Assembly (NCBI GenBank): GCA_020883125.1
Contig: JAHREW010000002.1
Location: 77,940-141,939, forward strand
Reading direction: 5' to 3'
Origin: Microcoleus sp. CAWBG506
Lineage (GTDB): Bacteria; Cyanobacteriota; Cyanobacteriia; Cyanobacteriales; Microcoleaceae
DNA length: 64,000 bases
The notes beneath the pieces were generated by a model. It saw nothing but the letters and a program-made list of their open reading frames with translations. It had not been told where the DNA came from and searched no databases. The position numbers and the translations under genes were made by a program. Below are positions 43,769-52,904 of this stretch, one piece after another (position 1 is the stretch's first letter; every line of letters begins with the position of its first letter).

Positions 43769-45835
43769 CTACGAACCTTGCGTAAATTTACTGAGATTAT
43801 CTTGCCGCCATTTAGCATCTGTGCGTCTATTTGTTGCCAATTCTAATACCCGAATCCCCCTATTTGGCAAAAAACTTAATTTTGCTTGGAACACTTCCCA
43901 ATCGTCAATTATCTCGTGTTCCACGCCATAGGTTGCACACAACTTAGCAAAGTTGATATCTTGCGGGGTGGCAAAAAACTCTTCAAAGGGTGGATCGAAT
44001 TTAGCAACGGGCAACATTTCAAAAATCCCACCGCCGTTGTTATTAATTAAAATAATTGTCAGATGACCTACCCATTTATTTTTAATTAAAAAACCGTTGG
44101 TATCGTGCAAAAGTGCTAAATCTCCTGTTAACATTATACAGCTTTGATTGCGGTGTGAAACTCCTAAAGCTGTTGACAATGTGCCGTCTATGCCATTAGC
44201 ACCGCGATTGAAAAAAGGTTGGATTTCTAAGTTATTTGGTTGCCAGAAAAACTCTACATCTCTGACTGGCATACTGTTGGCAATAAATATCGGTGTGCGT
44301 GCTGGTAATATTTGGGAAAGCAGCCAGGAAACTTTGGGTTCAATTATGTTTTGAATTGCGGATATTTTTTGGTCTATTGCTTGTCTGACTTTGGTTTCGG
44401 TATTGTGCCAAAGTTGGAGGTATTCGTTTGATTCAGAGGTGAGAACCCCCCCTAACCCCCCCTTGGTAAGGGGGGGGACTTGAGTTGATTGGGTATTGGT
44501 AAGGGGGGGGACTTGAGTTGATTGGGTATTGGTAAGGGGGGGGACTTGAGTTGATTGGGTATTGGTAAGGGCGGGGACTTGAGTTGATTGGGTATTGGTA
44601 AGGGCGGGGACTTGAGTTGATTGGGTATTGGTAAGGGCGGGGACTTGAGGGGAGACAACTGTTGCGAGATTTTCTGGGGAAATTCGCAGGTGGATGGTTC
44701 TGCCGTGTAGGGGATCGAAGTTGTGGTGGCTGGGGTCGATTATGTAGCGTTTGGGTTGCGTTTTATCTAACCAGTTTCGCAGTTCTTTACTTGTGGGTAA
44801 GTCTCCGATTTGAATGGCTATTTGTGGGGTTAATTTATCTGCTAGTTCGCCGTTTCTCAGGATTAAATCATAGGTGGAAATGAGATGGGGGTTGAGTTGA
44901 GCATAGTTTCTGAGTGGGGATAGTCCTTCTGCTAAAACAGGCCAGTTTAAGGATTGGGAAATTTGGGCGATCGCCCTACAATACTGTTCCGGAAATTGAG
45001 GCTGTGCAACGCCCGCAATAATTATCCCTCTACTGCACTTTTGCCATTGTTTTATGGCACTTCCTACTCCCCCCCTTAACAAGGGGTGGCTGGGTTCTAT
45101 GCCACTTCCTACTCCCCCCCTTAACAAGGGGTGGCTGGGTTCTATGGCACTTCCTCTTCCTACTCCCCCCCTTAGCAAGGGGGGGTTGGGGGGGGTAGAA
45201 ATTTCTCCTGCAACAATCGGTTCTAATCCTGCAAAGAAATCCTCGATATCAAATTGTGTTTCTAAAGCTTCTACAGCAATATCTGAAACGGGTACAAGGG
45301 GGTCACGAAAGGGGGTGTTGAGGTGAACGGGGCCTGGAGTTGGAAATTGTGTCCGCTCCCAAGCATAGGCGATCGTCTGTCGCAAATAGCCTAACATTCC
45401 TAGGGACGTGGCAGGCATGGCTAATTCCGCTTGCCAGTTGGGATAGTTGCCGTAGATTTTCACTTGGTCGATCGCCTGTCCAGCATGGCAATCCCGCAGT
45501 TCTGGAGGTCGATCGGCTGTGAATATTAGCAGCGGAATTCGACTTTCTCTGGCTTCTATGATAGCAGGATAAAAGTTGGCGGCGGCGGTTCCAGATGTGC
45601 AGATTAATGCAGTTGGCAAATGCGATTTCTGGGCAATTCCTAATGCAAAAAAGCTCGCTGAACGTTCGTCTAGTACGGGAATACTTTCTATATTGTGATT
45701 TTGGGCAAAGGCGATTGTTAATGGTGCCGATCGCGAACCTGGACAAATAACAGCGGTAGTTAATCCCAGGCGCTGTAAAGTTTCTGCTAATATTGAAGAC
45801 CAGAGAGTGTTTGTATTGCGAAAATCTATTGACAT
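43769..45835 (-). CDS. menD: SEPHCHC synthase with in-frame repeat expansions
   Basis: 688 residues from ATG 45835 (MSIDFRNTNTLW); typical MenD is near 560-590. It joins isochorismate and 2-oxoglutarate using thiamine diphosphate. The N-terminal VICPGSRSAPLTIAF and the C-terminal ThDP motif (GDLALLHDTNGFLIKNKWVG, then NNNGGGIFEMLP) are intact. Two extra blocks explain the excess length: about 50 codons with PSHPLLRGGVGS-type units (45056-45196) and about 70 codons of the 11-residue unit QVPALTNTQST (44450-44650). Both have unit lengths divisible by three. They lie in linkers between the three domains, so the enzyme may still fold. Confidence 0.93.
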   Translation of the reverse strand: MSIDFRNTNTLWSSILAETLQRLGLTTAVICPGSRSAPLTIAFAQNHNIESIPVLDERSASFFALGIAQKSHLPTALICTSGTAAANFYPAIIEARESRIPLLIFTADRPPELRDCHAGQAIDQVKIYGNYPNWQAELAMPATSLGMLGYLRQTIAYAWERTQFPTPGPVHLNTPFRDPLVPVSDIAVEALETQFDIEDFFAGLEPIVAGEISTPPNPPLLRGGVGRGSAIEPSHPLLRGGVGSGIEPSHPLLRGGVGSAIKQWQKCSRGIIIAGVAQPQFPEQYCRAIAQISQSLNWPVLAEGLSPLRNYAQLNPHLISTYDLILRNGELADKLTPQIAIQIGDLPTSKELRNWLDKTQPKRYIIDPSHHNFDPLHGRTIHLRISPENLATVVSPQVPALTNTQSTQVPALTNTQSTQVPALTNTQSTQVPPLTNTQSTQVPPLTNTQSTQVPPLTKGGLGGVLTSESNEYLQLWHNTETKVRQAIDQKISAIQNIIEPKVSWLLSQILPARTPIFIANSMPVRDVEFFWQPNNLEIQPFFNRGANGIDGTLSTALGVSHRNQSCIMLTGDLALLHDTNGFLIKNKWVGHLTIILINNNGGGIFEMLPVAKFDPPFEEFFATPQDINFAKLCATYGVEHEIIDDWEVFQAKLSFLPNRGIRVLELATNRRTDAKWRQDNLSKFTQGS
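44465..44649. repeat. 33-bp tandem repeat in menD, 5.6 copies
   Basis: Unit starts are 44465, 44498, 44531, 44564, 44597 and 44630. Three units contain GGGGGGGG and three contain GGGCGGGG, showing stepwise duplication. The units keep the menD frame. Confidence 0.95.
45056..45196. repeat. 45-bp tandem repeat in menD, 3 copies
   Basis: Units begin at 45056, 45101 and 45146; the third carries a 6-bp insertion. Core CCCCCCTTAACAAGGGG is a hairpin. Frame is kept. Confidence 0.93.
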
Positions 45836-45882
45836 TGCTAAATCTGAGTTGATCAACTCTGTATTGTGCTAAGATATTATAC

Positions 45883-45901
45883 CCAAATAATTATCATTAT
45901 A
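45883..45901 (-). promoter_or_regulatory. candidate Fur box
   Basis: Read on the minus strand, the site is TATAATGATAATTATTTGG. It matches 14 of 19 positions of GATAATGATAATCATTATC, including 11 in a row. It lies between menD (minus) and the ABM gene (plus), 12 bp before the latter's ATG. Confidence 0.5.
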
Positions 45902-45912
45902 CATTTATTTTT

Positions 45913-46206
45913 ATGATTCTTGAGGCGGTTGTGCTTAATGTTAAATCTGGCTGTGAGGGTGATTTTGAAATGGCTTTTAGAGAAGCTTCCAGTCTGATAG
46001 CGTTTATAGATGGATATTTATCTCACGAACTTCATCGCTGCACAGAAGTTCAAGGAAAATATCTATTATTGGTTAGATGGGAAAATTTAGAAGCTCATAC
46101 AATTAGATTTAGGAGTTCCCCTGAATATCAAGAGTGGAAAAGAATGCTTCACCATTTTTACGATTCTTTTCCGATAGTAGAACATTTTGAGGAAGTTAAA
46201 ATTTAA
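45913..46206 (+). CDS. antibiotic biosynthesis monooxygenase-like domain protein
   Basis: 97 residues, single ABM-type ferredoxin-like domain, probably a dimer. MILEAVVLNVKSGCEGDFE, the YLSHELHRC strand and LLVRWENLEAHTIRF are typical. ABM proteins include quinone monooxygenases, heme-degrading IsdG-like enzymes and proteins of unknown use. The IsdG Trp/His pair is not evident, so heme cleavage is not supported by residues, although a Fur-like site sits upstream. Divergent from menD by 77 bp. Confidence 0.85.
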   Translation: MILEAVVLNVKSGCEGDFEMAFREASSLIAFIDGYLSHELHRCTEVQGKYLLLVRWENLEAHTIRFRSSPEYQEWKRMLHHFYDSFPIVEHFEEVKI

Positions 46207-46320
46207 CATTAACATGACTTGCGCGACTCGATCAACCGGGTTTTTAACTGAATATATGTGCTGTAACCAAGTATTTCGTAAAAAAACTGGTTTCTGGACT
46301 CCCATTAAAATTAACTGAAT

Positions 46321-46455
46321 TATATAAAATCCTATCTTCATCGTCCTGTATTAAACTCTCTCTTATCTTCCTTCGCGTCCTAACCTACGGGAACGGCTTC
46401 GCCGAACGCGCCTTCGCGGTTAAATCACCTGACGATACAACCGGAATTGAGATTA
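46321..46455 (-). repeat. dispersed repeat R1, copy 3, with nested 27-bp insert
   Basis: Reverse orientation of 1076-1183. About 27 bases (46381-46407, TAACCTACGGGAACGGCTTC...) are inserted in the GCGCC region where the other copies have TTT. The inserted piece resembles the small dispersed repeats known from Nostoc. The copy touches the menF stop codon. Confidence 0.85.
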
Positions 46456-47886
46456 AACTAAAGCATTTAAAAGTGGTTGTAATTTGAGCTGAATTTCTGC
46501 TAGTTCTTTTTCCGGTTCCGAACCGGCGACAATACCGGCACCAGCATAAAGTATAGCCCGATCGCCGTCGATTAATGCCGATCGAATGCCGACGGCGAAT
46601 TCGCCATTACCACGGGCATCGATCCAGCCGATGGGTGCTGCGTACAAAGAGCGATCGCAGGTTTCGCAGCGACGAATTTGTTCTAGGGCTATATCTCTGG
46701 GTACGCCCGCTACCGCTGGGGTTGGATGCAGTTGGGCTAAAATCTTTAATAAATGAATATCAGGCGGAATTTGAGCGGTGATGGGTGTCCACAAATGCTG
46801 AATGTTTGATAGCTGTAGCAGTCTTGGTACTGGGGAACAATTGGGGGTTATGCCAAGTTGCGACAGGCGATCGACTATAAAATCAATCACGACTTGATGT
46901 TCTCTAATATCTTTTTCGCTGTGCAATAAACCTTTGGCTAAATTCCCATCTTCTGCCTCGGTTTTTCCCCTGGGTGCTGAACCAGCTAAAGCATCTGTTG
47001 ATAACTGATTGTTGTGAATGCTAATTAAGCGTTCTGGACTGGCTCCAATAAAATTTTGACCTTGACCGTTACTGGTTAAAAATACATAGCAACCTGGATA
47101 ACTGAGGCGTAAGTTATTCAAGGAATCGATCGCATTAAAACTGGTTTCAGAAATCACATTGATGGCTTGCGATAAAACAATTTTACTAAAATATTTAGAC
47201 TCTATCAATTCTAGCGCAGATTTAACAGATGTTTTAAATTGATTGGCATCATTCACTGGTATTTGTTTGAAAGATATCGAATTATGGATATAATTAGTTA
47301 ATTTACGGTAGGGCAGAGATGCAATTTTATCAAAAATTTGCCAAATATTTTCAGCTATTTTTTTTACATTTATCTCTTTTTCTACAATGGCATTCGCAAC
47401 GATAATACAGCTATCATTTTGGATTGAAATTTGCCATTTTGGTAAAAATATGGTAGCGGGTGGAAAGTAAGAATTAGAGGTAATGTTCTCATCAAAAAAA
47501 CCAAAACTGCAAAAAAAGTGAGGCCCGCTCAAGGGCAAGCGTTCCGTACCAATGGTAATTGTACTGGCAAGTGTTGAACGAATAAAGTTTTGCGCCGCAG
47601 CAAATCGATCGCTTCCTGCTACTGTGAGATGGATGGCCGAATCTAGGGCGGCAATCGCAAAACTTTTGTCGGGAATGGCGTCTCTTTTTTCAAAGTAAAA
47701 GTGTCGCTGACAAGGTTCGGAAATCTCTTGCAGTACGGCTAGCGGATCTAGAGGGTAAATCTCCTGAGAAATACTAACTATTTTGGTTTGATATTTGTCA
47801 GTTAAAGACTGCTGACAATCTAACAGCAACTGATGCAGTTGATTGCGGTCTTGCAAAAGATTAGCGCGGTGCGGTATTACTGTCAT
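46453..47886 (-). CDS. menF: isochorismate synthase
   Basis: 477 residues, chorismate-binding family. It converts chorismate to isochorismate, the first committed step to phylloquinone. Motifs: SPERLISIHNNQL, ALAGSAPRGKTEAED, HSEKDIREHQVVIDF, LHPTPAVAGVPRD and YAGAGIVAGSEPEKE, with metal-binding glutamates in the last and in the EH segment. The pattern fits MenF/EntC; with menD next upstream in the window on the same strand, MenF is preferred. ATG start. The 46207-46452 gap is filled by repeat R1. Confidence 0.93.
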   Translation of the reverse strand: MTVIPHRANLLQDRNQLHQLLLDCQQSLTDKYQTKIVSISQEIYPLDPLAVLQEISEPCQRHFYFEKRDAIPDKSFAIAALDSAIHLTVAGSDRFAAAQNFIRSTLASTITIGTERLPLSGPHFFCSFGFFDENITSNSYFPPATIFLPKWQISIQNDSCIIVANAIVEKEINVKKIAENIWQIFDKIASLPYRKLTNYIHNSISFKQIPVNDANQFKTSVKSALELIESKYFSKIVLSQAINVISETSFNAIDSLNNLRLSYPGCYVFLTSNGQGQNFIGASPERLISIHNNQLSTDALAGSAPRGKTEAEDGNLAKGLLHSEKDIREHQVVIDFIVDRLSQLGITPNCSPVPRLLQLSNIQHLWTPITAQIPPDIHLLKILAQLHPTPAVAGVPRDIALEQIRRCETCDRSLYAAPIGWIDARGNGEFAVGIRSALIDGDRAILYAGAGIVAGSEPEKELAEIQLKLQPLLNALV

Positions 47887-47943
47887 GAAATCGAGAATAA
47901 GTAGTAGGACATAAATAAACAGTGTGGTATAAAGAAATATTAA

Positions 47944-48022
47944 GCGATCGACTGTGATGAGCGATCGACTGTGATGAGCGATCGACTGTGATGAGCGATC
48001 GACTGTGATGAGCGATCGACTG
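47944..48022. repeat. 17-bp tandem repeat GCGATCGACTGTGATGA
   Basis: Four complete units and one partial begin at 47944, 47961, 47978, 47995 and 48012. Each starts with seven bases of a HIP1-like GCGATCG. It lies in the menF upstream region. The remaining 48023-48320 has no gene that I can support. Confidence 0.92.
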
Positions 48023-48320
48023 CTAAAAAAACAGCTCCTCAGAAATTGCCGTAAAAATTTAGTTATAATGCTTAAATTCTATCAGTATCAAGCGATGTCA
48101 TGACCATCCCACCAGAGTTTTTCTCAATTCTATAGTTTGGTTTTTGATCTATGAGGAGGTGCTTTCTTCTTACCTATTTAATCTTTCTTTACACAGCGTT
48201 GTTTATTTATGTCCGACTACTTACCATTCTCAAGAACAGGCAAGATGCCTGTTCCACAAAGAGTGAGTTTTTTGGTAGGGAGGGCTGGATATCCCCTCAG
48301 TTTCACCAGACTTGGAGATG

Positions 48321-49196
48321 CTAAATTTGTCCCGAAGGTGGTGAGTCTTGAATTTTAACGAGTGCTGCTTTCATTTCGGGAGTATCTAAGAATTTTTTGG
48401 TGGCTGCGATTAAACGATCGCCCCAGAGGTTTTCTTTGAGAAATTCTTCCCCAGCATAGCGTTTATCTAGTTTCAGAGCCGCTTCTCCCATCGCTAAGCC
48501 TTTTTCTTTGTCGCCTTTGCCGTACAATGCTACTGCTAGAGCTAGCATTGGTTCTGCTGCTTTGTTGTCGATCGCGATCGCCTGTTCCCAACGTTTAATC
48601 GCGCCATCGGCATCTCCCTTTTCGTATTTGACTAATCCGATATTGTTGAGAGCGGGCCAGAGATTTTTTTCTAAAGCAAAGGCTTTTTCATATTGGGCGA
48701 TCGCATTGTCCAATCGTTTAAGCTTGTAAAAAGCATTGCCTAAATCAAATAATGCACCCGGATTATCGGGTTTTAACTTTAACCCTGCTTGTAAGTATTC
48801 AACTGCTTTTTCATAGTTTGCTTGCCGAAAATGAGCTTCTCCCAAGACAAATTTAATTGCAGGATTTTCCGGCGACAGAGATTGAGCTTGTTGCAAAGCG
48901 TCAATGCCTTTTTGCAACTGGTCAACTTGAAGGTACAAGCCGCCTAACAAAGTCCAAGCTTGAGAATTCTTAGGGGCTAATTGTGTGGCGAGTTCGGCTC
49001 TGGGTACCGCGAGTTGGTACTGTTGGAGTCTGGCTAGCTGGACAGCTTCTTCTCCCAGGCTCAAGGCTGTTTGTTCGAGTTGGGCAGAGTCGATTTGTAG
49101 AGTGTAAGGCAGGAGTGCCTGGGCGACAACGGGTTTGGGCATTGTGCACAAACCCAGGGCCAGTAGCAGAGATATTAGAGGAATCCGATTAGGCAC
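48321..49196 (-). CDS. secreted TPR protein
   Basis: 291 residues from GTG. A signal peptide (MPNRIPLISLLLALGLCTMP) is followed by about six or seven tetratricopeptide repeats (~45-250; for example AWTLLGGLYLQVDQLQKGID, ALFDLGNAFYKLKRLDNAIA). Periplasmic or membrane-associated scaffold for protein-protein contacts. The family is common in cyanobacteria and some members take part in thylakoid assembly; nothing here shows the partner. It is upstream of, and in the same direction as, the last gene before the clock locus? It lies 3' of the hybrid kinase on the minus strand, 151 bp away. Confidence 0.85.
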   Translation of the reverse strand: MPNRIPLISLLLALGLCTMPKPVVAQALLPYTLQIDSAQLEQTALSLGEEAVQLARLQQYQLAVPRAELATQLAPKNSQAWTLLGGLYLQVDQLQKGIDALQQAQSLSPENPAIKFVLGEAHFRQANYEKAVEYLQAGLKLKPDNPGALFDLGNAFYKLKRLDNAIAQYEKAFALEKNLWPALNNIGLVKYEKGDADGAIKRWEQAIAIDNKAAEPMLALAVALYGKGDKEKGLAMGEAALKLDKRYAGEEFLKENLWGDRLIAATKKFLDTPEMKAALVKIQDSPPSGQI

Positions 49197-49347
49197 GCGA
49201 GCAGCCCCAGCAAAAAATATAAAGGTTTCTCGATCGCCTATGATAACCTATAATTCTCCCCATCAGCCTCGCCGGACTAGATTATATTAATGGCGATTGA
49301 GACTATGGTCTGATCGTTCGGTTAATTTTTAGGCATCTTTGCTACGC

Positions 49348-52300
49348 CTATATGCTCTGTTGAATTCGATCTAACAATTGGGCTGCTGATAAAGAAGAAG
49401 GCAAAATTTTAGCACCTACTTCTTGTAGTAGAAAGTCGATCGCCTCCGATTCGGAATTGACACTAGACCGATAATCCAAAACTAAGATCGGCGGTTTTGT
49501 TGCCATTTCTCGCAGACTTGATAGTGCTGGCAACACACTGCCCGATTCCGAGTGCGTGTCTCGTAAGCAAAGCAAAACTAAGTCCACGCTTTGATATTGC
49601 AACTGCTGCAAAACTTCCCTCCAATGGAGAGCAATTGACCCTCGAAAGCCTGCGGTTTGGATGTACTGAATTAAAGCTTGAAAGTTCTGGGCAAATTTTT
49701 CAGAATTATGAATAGAAAAATCTAGATTTGTCGAAGGACAATCGGCATTTTCTGCTGTGGCTGTATCCCGATTTTCCGTAATATTTTGCTGTAAGTCCAG
49801 TAAGGTCGAAATATCAGCAAATAAAATGCTGGGCTTCCAACTCATCCCAGCCGCTACTTGAATAACTTGCCACAAAGCAGAGGCTACTAAAGGAGTGTCG
49901 GAGGTGTGGCTGTCGGTGGCTAAACACGGAAATACTGACAGTCCCTTGACTTGATTTGCCAGTTGTGTAGTTGCCTGATCTAAAGTTACTAAAGGCAGAG
50001 AACCCAAATTCGAAGACTGACTTAACTGTTTGATAAAAGCTGAAGGGTTTTGCAGTTGGTTTGTGCCGTCCAAAACGATCGCATCGGGACGCCAGATACG
50101 GGCCACCAGTTCTGCCTGACCGAGGTCATCTGCTTCTAAAACGCGGCAGTAGGTAGGGTTGAGTAATAAAGATGAGCCTTGGGAGGCACTGTTGTGCGGG
50201 CACAGCCACAAAATAGTCAAAGAACTTCTGGCATGGCGGGTATTGCCATCGGGGTGTCCGATCAAATTGCCCAGCAGCATTCCCAAGGCAGGCTCTGTGA
50301 CGGGTAAGCTTAAAAAGCCTTCGGCTCGGTTGACGGAGGCTCGTTCTTTTTCACCTCTGGTGGCTGTGATGATGGCTGGTATCGATCGAGTATCTGGATC
50401 GCTCTTGAGCAGTGTCAGCACGTCCCAGCCCGACAACAGTGGCAACAACGGGTTCAGGAAAATCACTTGGGGACTGAATCGGCGGGCTTTTTCCAGTGCT
50501 TCGGTGCCGGAACGGGCGACAATTACTTGATAACCTAAACCCATCAGAACTTTGGTTAAATCTTCGATATATTTGGGAACTGCTTCGACGATTAATACGA
50601 GGCGAGATCGAGAATTGGCGATCGGGTACTGATATTTTGGTTTTAATAATTCTGGCTCTATGTCTGCATATTCTGCGACATCTTCTCTAGTCTTTCCCGG
50701 AGGATTTGGTGGCAGGAGTAAGGTAAATTGAGAACCTTGACCTTCTGAGGAAATAAACGAAACGTCTCCGCCGTGGAGCCTAGCTAAACGTTGAGTCAGT
50801 ACCAGTCCTAATCCGGTGCCTTGAAATCGCCTAGTTAGGGGGCTTTCTAATTGTTGGAATTTTTGAAATATGAGGTGCTGTTTGTCTGCGGGGATGCCGA
50901 TGCCGTTGTCCCAAACTGTGAAAGCAATCCAGCCTTCCCAAACATTTACTTTCAAGCCAATTTTGCCACCAATTTCTGTGAATTTGAGGGCATTGGATAG
51001 CAGGTTGACGAGCATTTGTCGCAACCGCAGTTCGTCGGCTATTAAGTGCCTGAGTCCTGGTTCAATTTCAAGTATAAATTCGGTTTCGATGGGGGATTCT
51101 TCCCCTGGGTTGGCGGTAGTTCCCTCTGATTTTGATGGGGATTTTTCTTCTTGCTGTTGGAGTTGTTTGGCTTGTTCAAAGGCTCTGTTGCAGGCTGCGG
51201 TAATTTCGACTGGTTCGGGAATTAGTTCTAGCTGCCCGGTTTCCATCCTGGTCAGGTCTAAAATGTCGTTGACTATGGTCATTAAGTGTCGCCCGCTTTG
51301 ATGGATGAGTTTGGCGTAGCGAGTTTGGCGATCGTTGAGTTCTCCGATTAATTTATCTTTGAGGAGGCTGGACAAACCGAGGACGGCGGTGAGAGGGGTT
51401 TTTAGTTCGTGGCTGATACAGGATAAAAATTCGTCTTTTAGTCGGTTGAGGTGGATTAAGTCGGCATTTTTAGCTGCTAGTTCTTTGGCGACTAAATGTT
51501 CTTCTGTGACATCTTGTCCCATGACTAAAATTAGGCTGTCCGAGAGTGGCTGTTTGACAAATTGCCAGATTCGTTCTTGACCTTTTTGGACTGGACAGTC
51601 GCAAATGTAGGTGTCTGGTTTGCCTGCTATGGGACACCAGGCTGGGCTGGTTAAGGTGGATGGGGAGGCGGCGGCGTAGAGGGGTAGGGGGCAACTGGTG
51701 GGTGCGGTGGAGTCGCGATCGCCCCCTGGACCTACTCCTACTAAGCTTCTGAATTCTGGGGAGATGGCTAAACTTGGGGCACTATTATATTTAGTCGGCT
51801 CTGGGCTAGGTAGATGGGGAGATGAGCGATTTCGATTGACTGCTGTTTCTGGGACTGGTTCTGGACCTGCTCCCAGTAAAATCCGCCACGCTGCGTTTTG
51901 ACTGACTATCTGTCCGGTGGGGGTTTGCAATCTCAGGGGTAGGGGCAGTTTTTCCAGGAGTTGGACTAGGGAATTGAGGTTTTCTGAGGGTTTGAGTCCT
52001 GCTTCTAGAAAGCGTAATTGACCGTCTAGGGCGCTGGCCATCGCTGAATGTACCGGCTCTCTGGCTGCTGTTTCTTGAGCTTTGATGCTGTATTCGGCAG
52101 CGGTGGAGATCGGGAGGAAGTTGCTGTGGGCGACGAATTGCAGCAGGCTGAGGCTGTTTAGAAGTCCCAAAAATTTGCCTTCGGAATTGGTCAGGGCGAT
52201 GGGAGTATCGACAAATCTGCCCTCCATTTTTCCCAAGTCCCATTGGTTCTTAATTTCTGCTGTTTGCAGGTATTCCCAGAATTCGCTGACGCTCCAATCT

Positions 52301-52557
52301 GCGGGTACTGCTCTGAGGGGAGCGATCGCGATCGGGTTTTCTGACAGGGGTTGTTGCCATTTGCCATCTCGGTTTGCCAGGGGCATGAGGCTGCGGAGAT
52401 ATATTAATCCCTGGGGCTGTAGCTGTTCGTTGACTAATGCGATGCGATCGCAGTTGCCCTGACTGAAAATTGACCGCAGTGTTTTTAGCTGAGCTGTCGG
52501 TCTGCACAGTGGCACTGGCTCGATAAAATTTTGGAGACTAGGGCGGGTTTGTGGCAT
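49348..52557 (-). CDS. hybrid histidine kinase with degenerate receivers, next to kaiABC
   Basis: 1069 residues. The N-terminal ~165 residues look like a CBS-domain pair (NFIEPVPLCRP, GKFLGLLNSLSLLQFV). A PAS-like region (~195-350) with a Cys cluster (C308, C319, C321) follows. The kinase core has phospho-acceptor His383 (SCISHELKTPLTAVLGLSSL), N-box Asn522, VWDNGIGIPAD and GTGLGLVLTQR. Three receiver-like domains follow. The first (~652-765) has Asn702 (VIFLNPLLPL) where the phosphorylated Asp should be. The next two (~785-905 and ~945-1069) also lack convincing acceptor sites. The kinase core appears active. CikA, a clock kinase, likewise ends in a pseudo-receiver, but its GAF domain is absent here. 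Divergent from kaiA. Confidence 0.9.
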   Translation of the reverse strand: MPQTRPSLQNFIEPVPLCRPTAQLKTLRSIFSQGNCDRIALVNEQLQPQGLIYLRSLMPLANRDGKWQQPLSENPIAIAPLRAVPADWSVSEFWEYLQTAEIKNQWDLGKMEGRFVDTPIALTNSEGKFLGLLNSLSLLQFVAHSNFLPISTAAEYSIKAQETAAREPVHSAMASALDGQLRFLEAGLKPSENLNSLVQLLEKLPLPLRLQTPTGQIVSQNAAWRILLGAGPEPVPETAVNRNRSSPHLPSPEPTKYNSAPSLAISPEFRSLVGVGPGGDRDSTAPTSCPLPLYAAASPSTLTSPAWCPIAGKPDTYICDCPVQKGQERIWQFVKQPLSDSLILVMGQDVTEEHLVAKELAAKNADLIHLNRLKDEFLSCISHELKTPLTAVLGLSSLLKDKLIGELNDRQTRYAKLIHQSGRHLMTIVNDILDLTRMETGQLELIPEPVEITAACNRAFEQAKQLQQQEEKSPSKSEGTTANPGEESPIETEFILEIEPGLRHLIADELRLRQMLVNLLSNALKFTEIGGKIGLKVNVWEGWIAFTVWDNGIGIPADKQHLIFQKFQQLESPLTRRFQGTGLGLVLTQRLARLHGGDVSFISSEGQGSQFTLLLPPNPPGKTREDVAEYADIEPELLKPKYQYPIANSRSRLVLIVEAVPKYIEDLTKVLMGLGYQVIVARSGTEALEKARRFSPQVIFLNPLLPLLSGWDVLTLLKSDPDTRSIPAIITATRGEKERASVNRAEGFLSLPVTEPALGMLLGNLIGHPDGNTRHARSSLTILWLCPHNSASQGSSLLLNPTYCRVLEADDLGQAELVARIWRPDAIVLDGTNQLQNPSAFIKQLSQSSNLGSLPLVTLDQATTQLANQVKGLSVFPCLATDSHTSDTPLVASALWQVIQVAAGMSWKPSILFADISTLLDLQQNITENRDTATAENADCPSTNLDFSIHNSEKFAQNFQALIQYIQTAGFRGSIALHWREVLQQLQYQSVDLVLLCLRDTHSESGSVLPALSSLREMATKPPILVLDYRSSVNSESEAIDFLLQEVGAKILPSSLSAAQLLDRIQQSI

Positions 52558-52818
52558 AACGAACCTGAGAGTCTGCTCCCCTGAGCAGTAATATTTTTGA
52601 GACCCAATGTAGCTGCCGATTTCTGTATCTAATTTGTTTTATATCAGTCTGCTATGGCACCTCGAAGCTCCATCGCTCCCCGCCAGTTCGATGCCAGTGC
52701 TTGATTTGGGGCTACTAGCACCTATTTTAAGGCTTAAGCTTAATTGCAGAAATCAGGCTGGGGGTGCTTGAGCTAGCAGCAAAGGACTACAGTTTTATTA
52801 TCCCTCTGTCACAAGGTT

Positions 52819-52848
52819 GTTACCATTTTTGTAGTTAAGATTGGTAAC
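52819..52848. promoter_or_regulatory. inverted repeat GTTACCA-N16-TGGTAAC upstream of kaiA
   Basis: Perfect 7-bp arms lie in the 395-bp divergent region between the hybrid kinase and kaiA, 57 to 86 bp before the CTG candidate start. Position and symmetry suggest a dimeric regulator site. The regulator is unknown. The rest of 52558-52952 has an AAGGAG ribosome site at 52890-52895 and no gene. Confidence 0.4.
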
Positions 52849-52904
52849 ATAAATGTTGCGATGATTGTTAAAATGTTAAGTGTTTTGTAAAGGAGATATC
52901 AACT

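Noticed and set aside
44465..44649. CRISPR-like array in menD
   Set aside because: The 33-bp repeats are directly adjacent, in frame with MenD and without spacers.
45913..46206. IsdG-type heme oxygenase call
   Set aside because: The ABM fold and a Fur-like site fit, but the characteristic Trp/His residues are not evident.
47944..48022. CRISPR or iteron origin
   Set aside because: Units are 17 bp with no spacers; there is no dnaA, DnaA-box cluster or rep gene near, so an origin is not supported.
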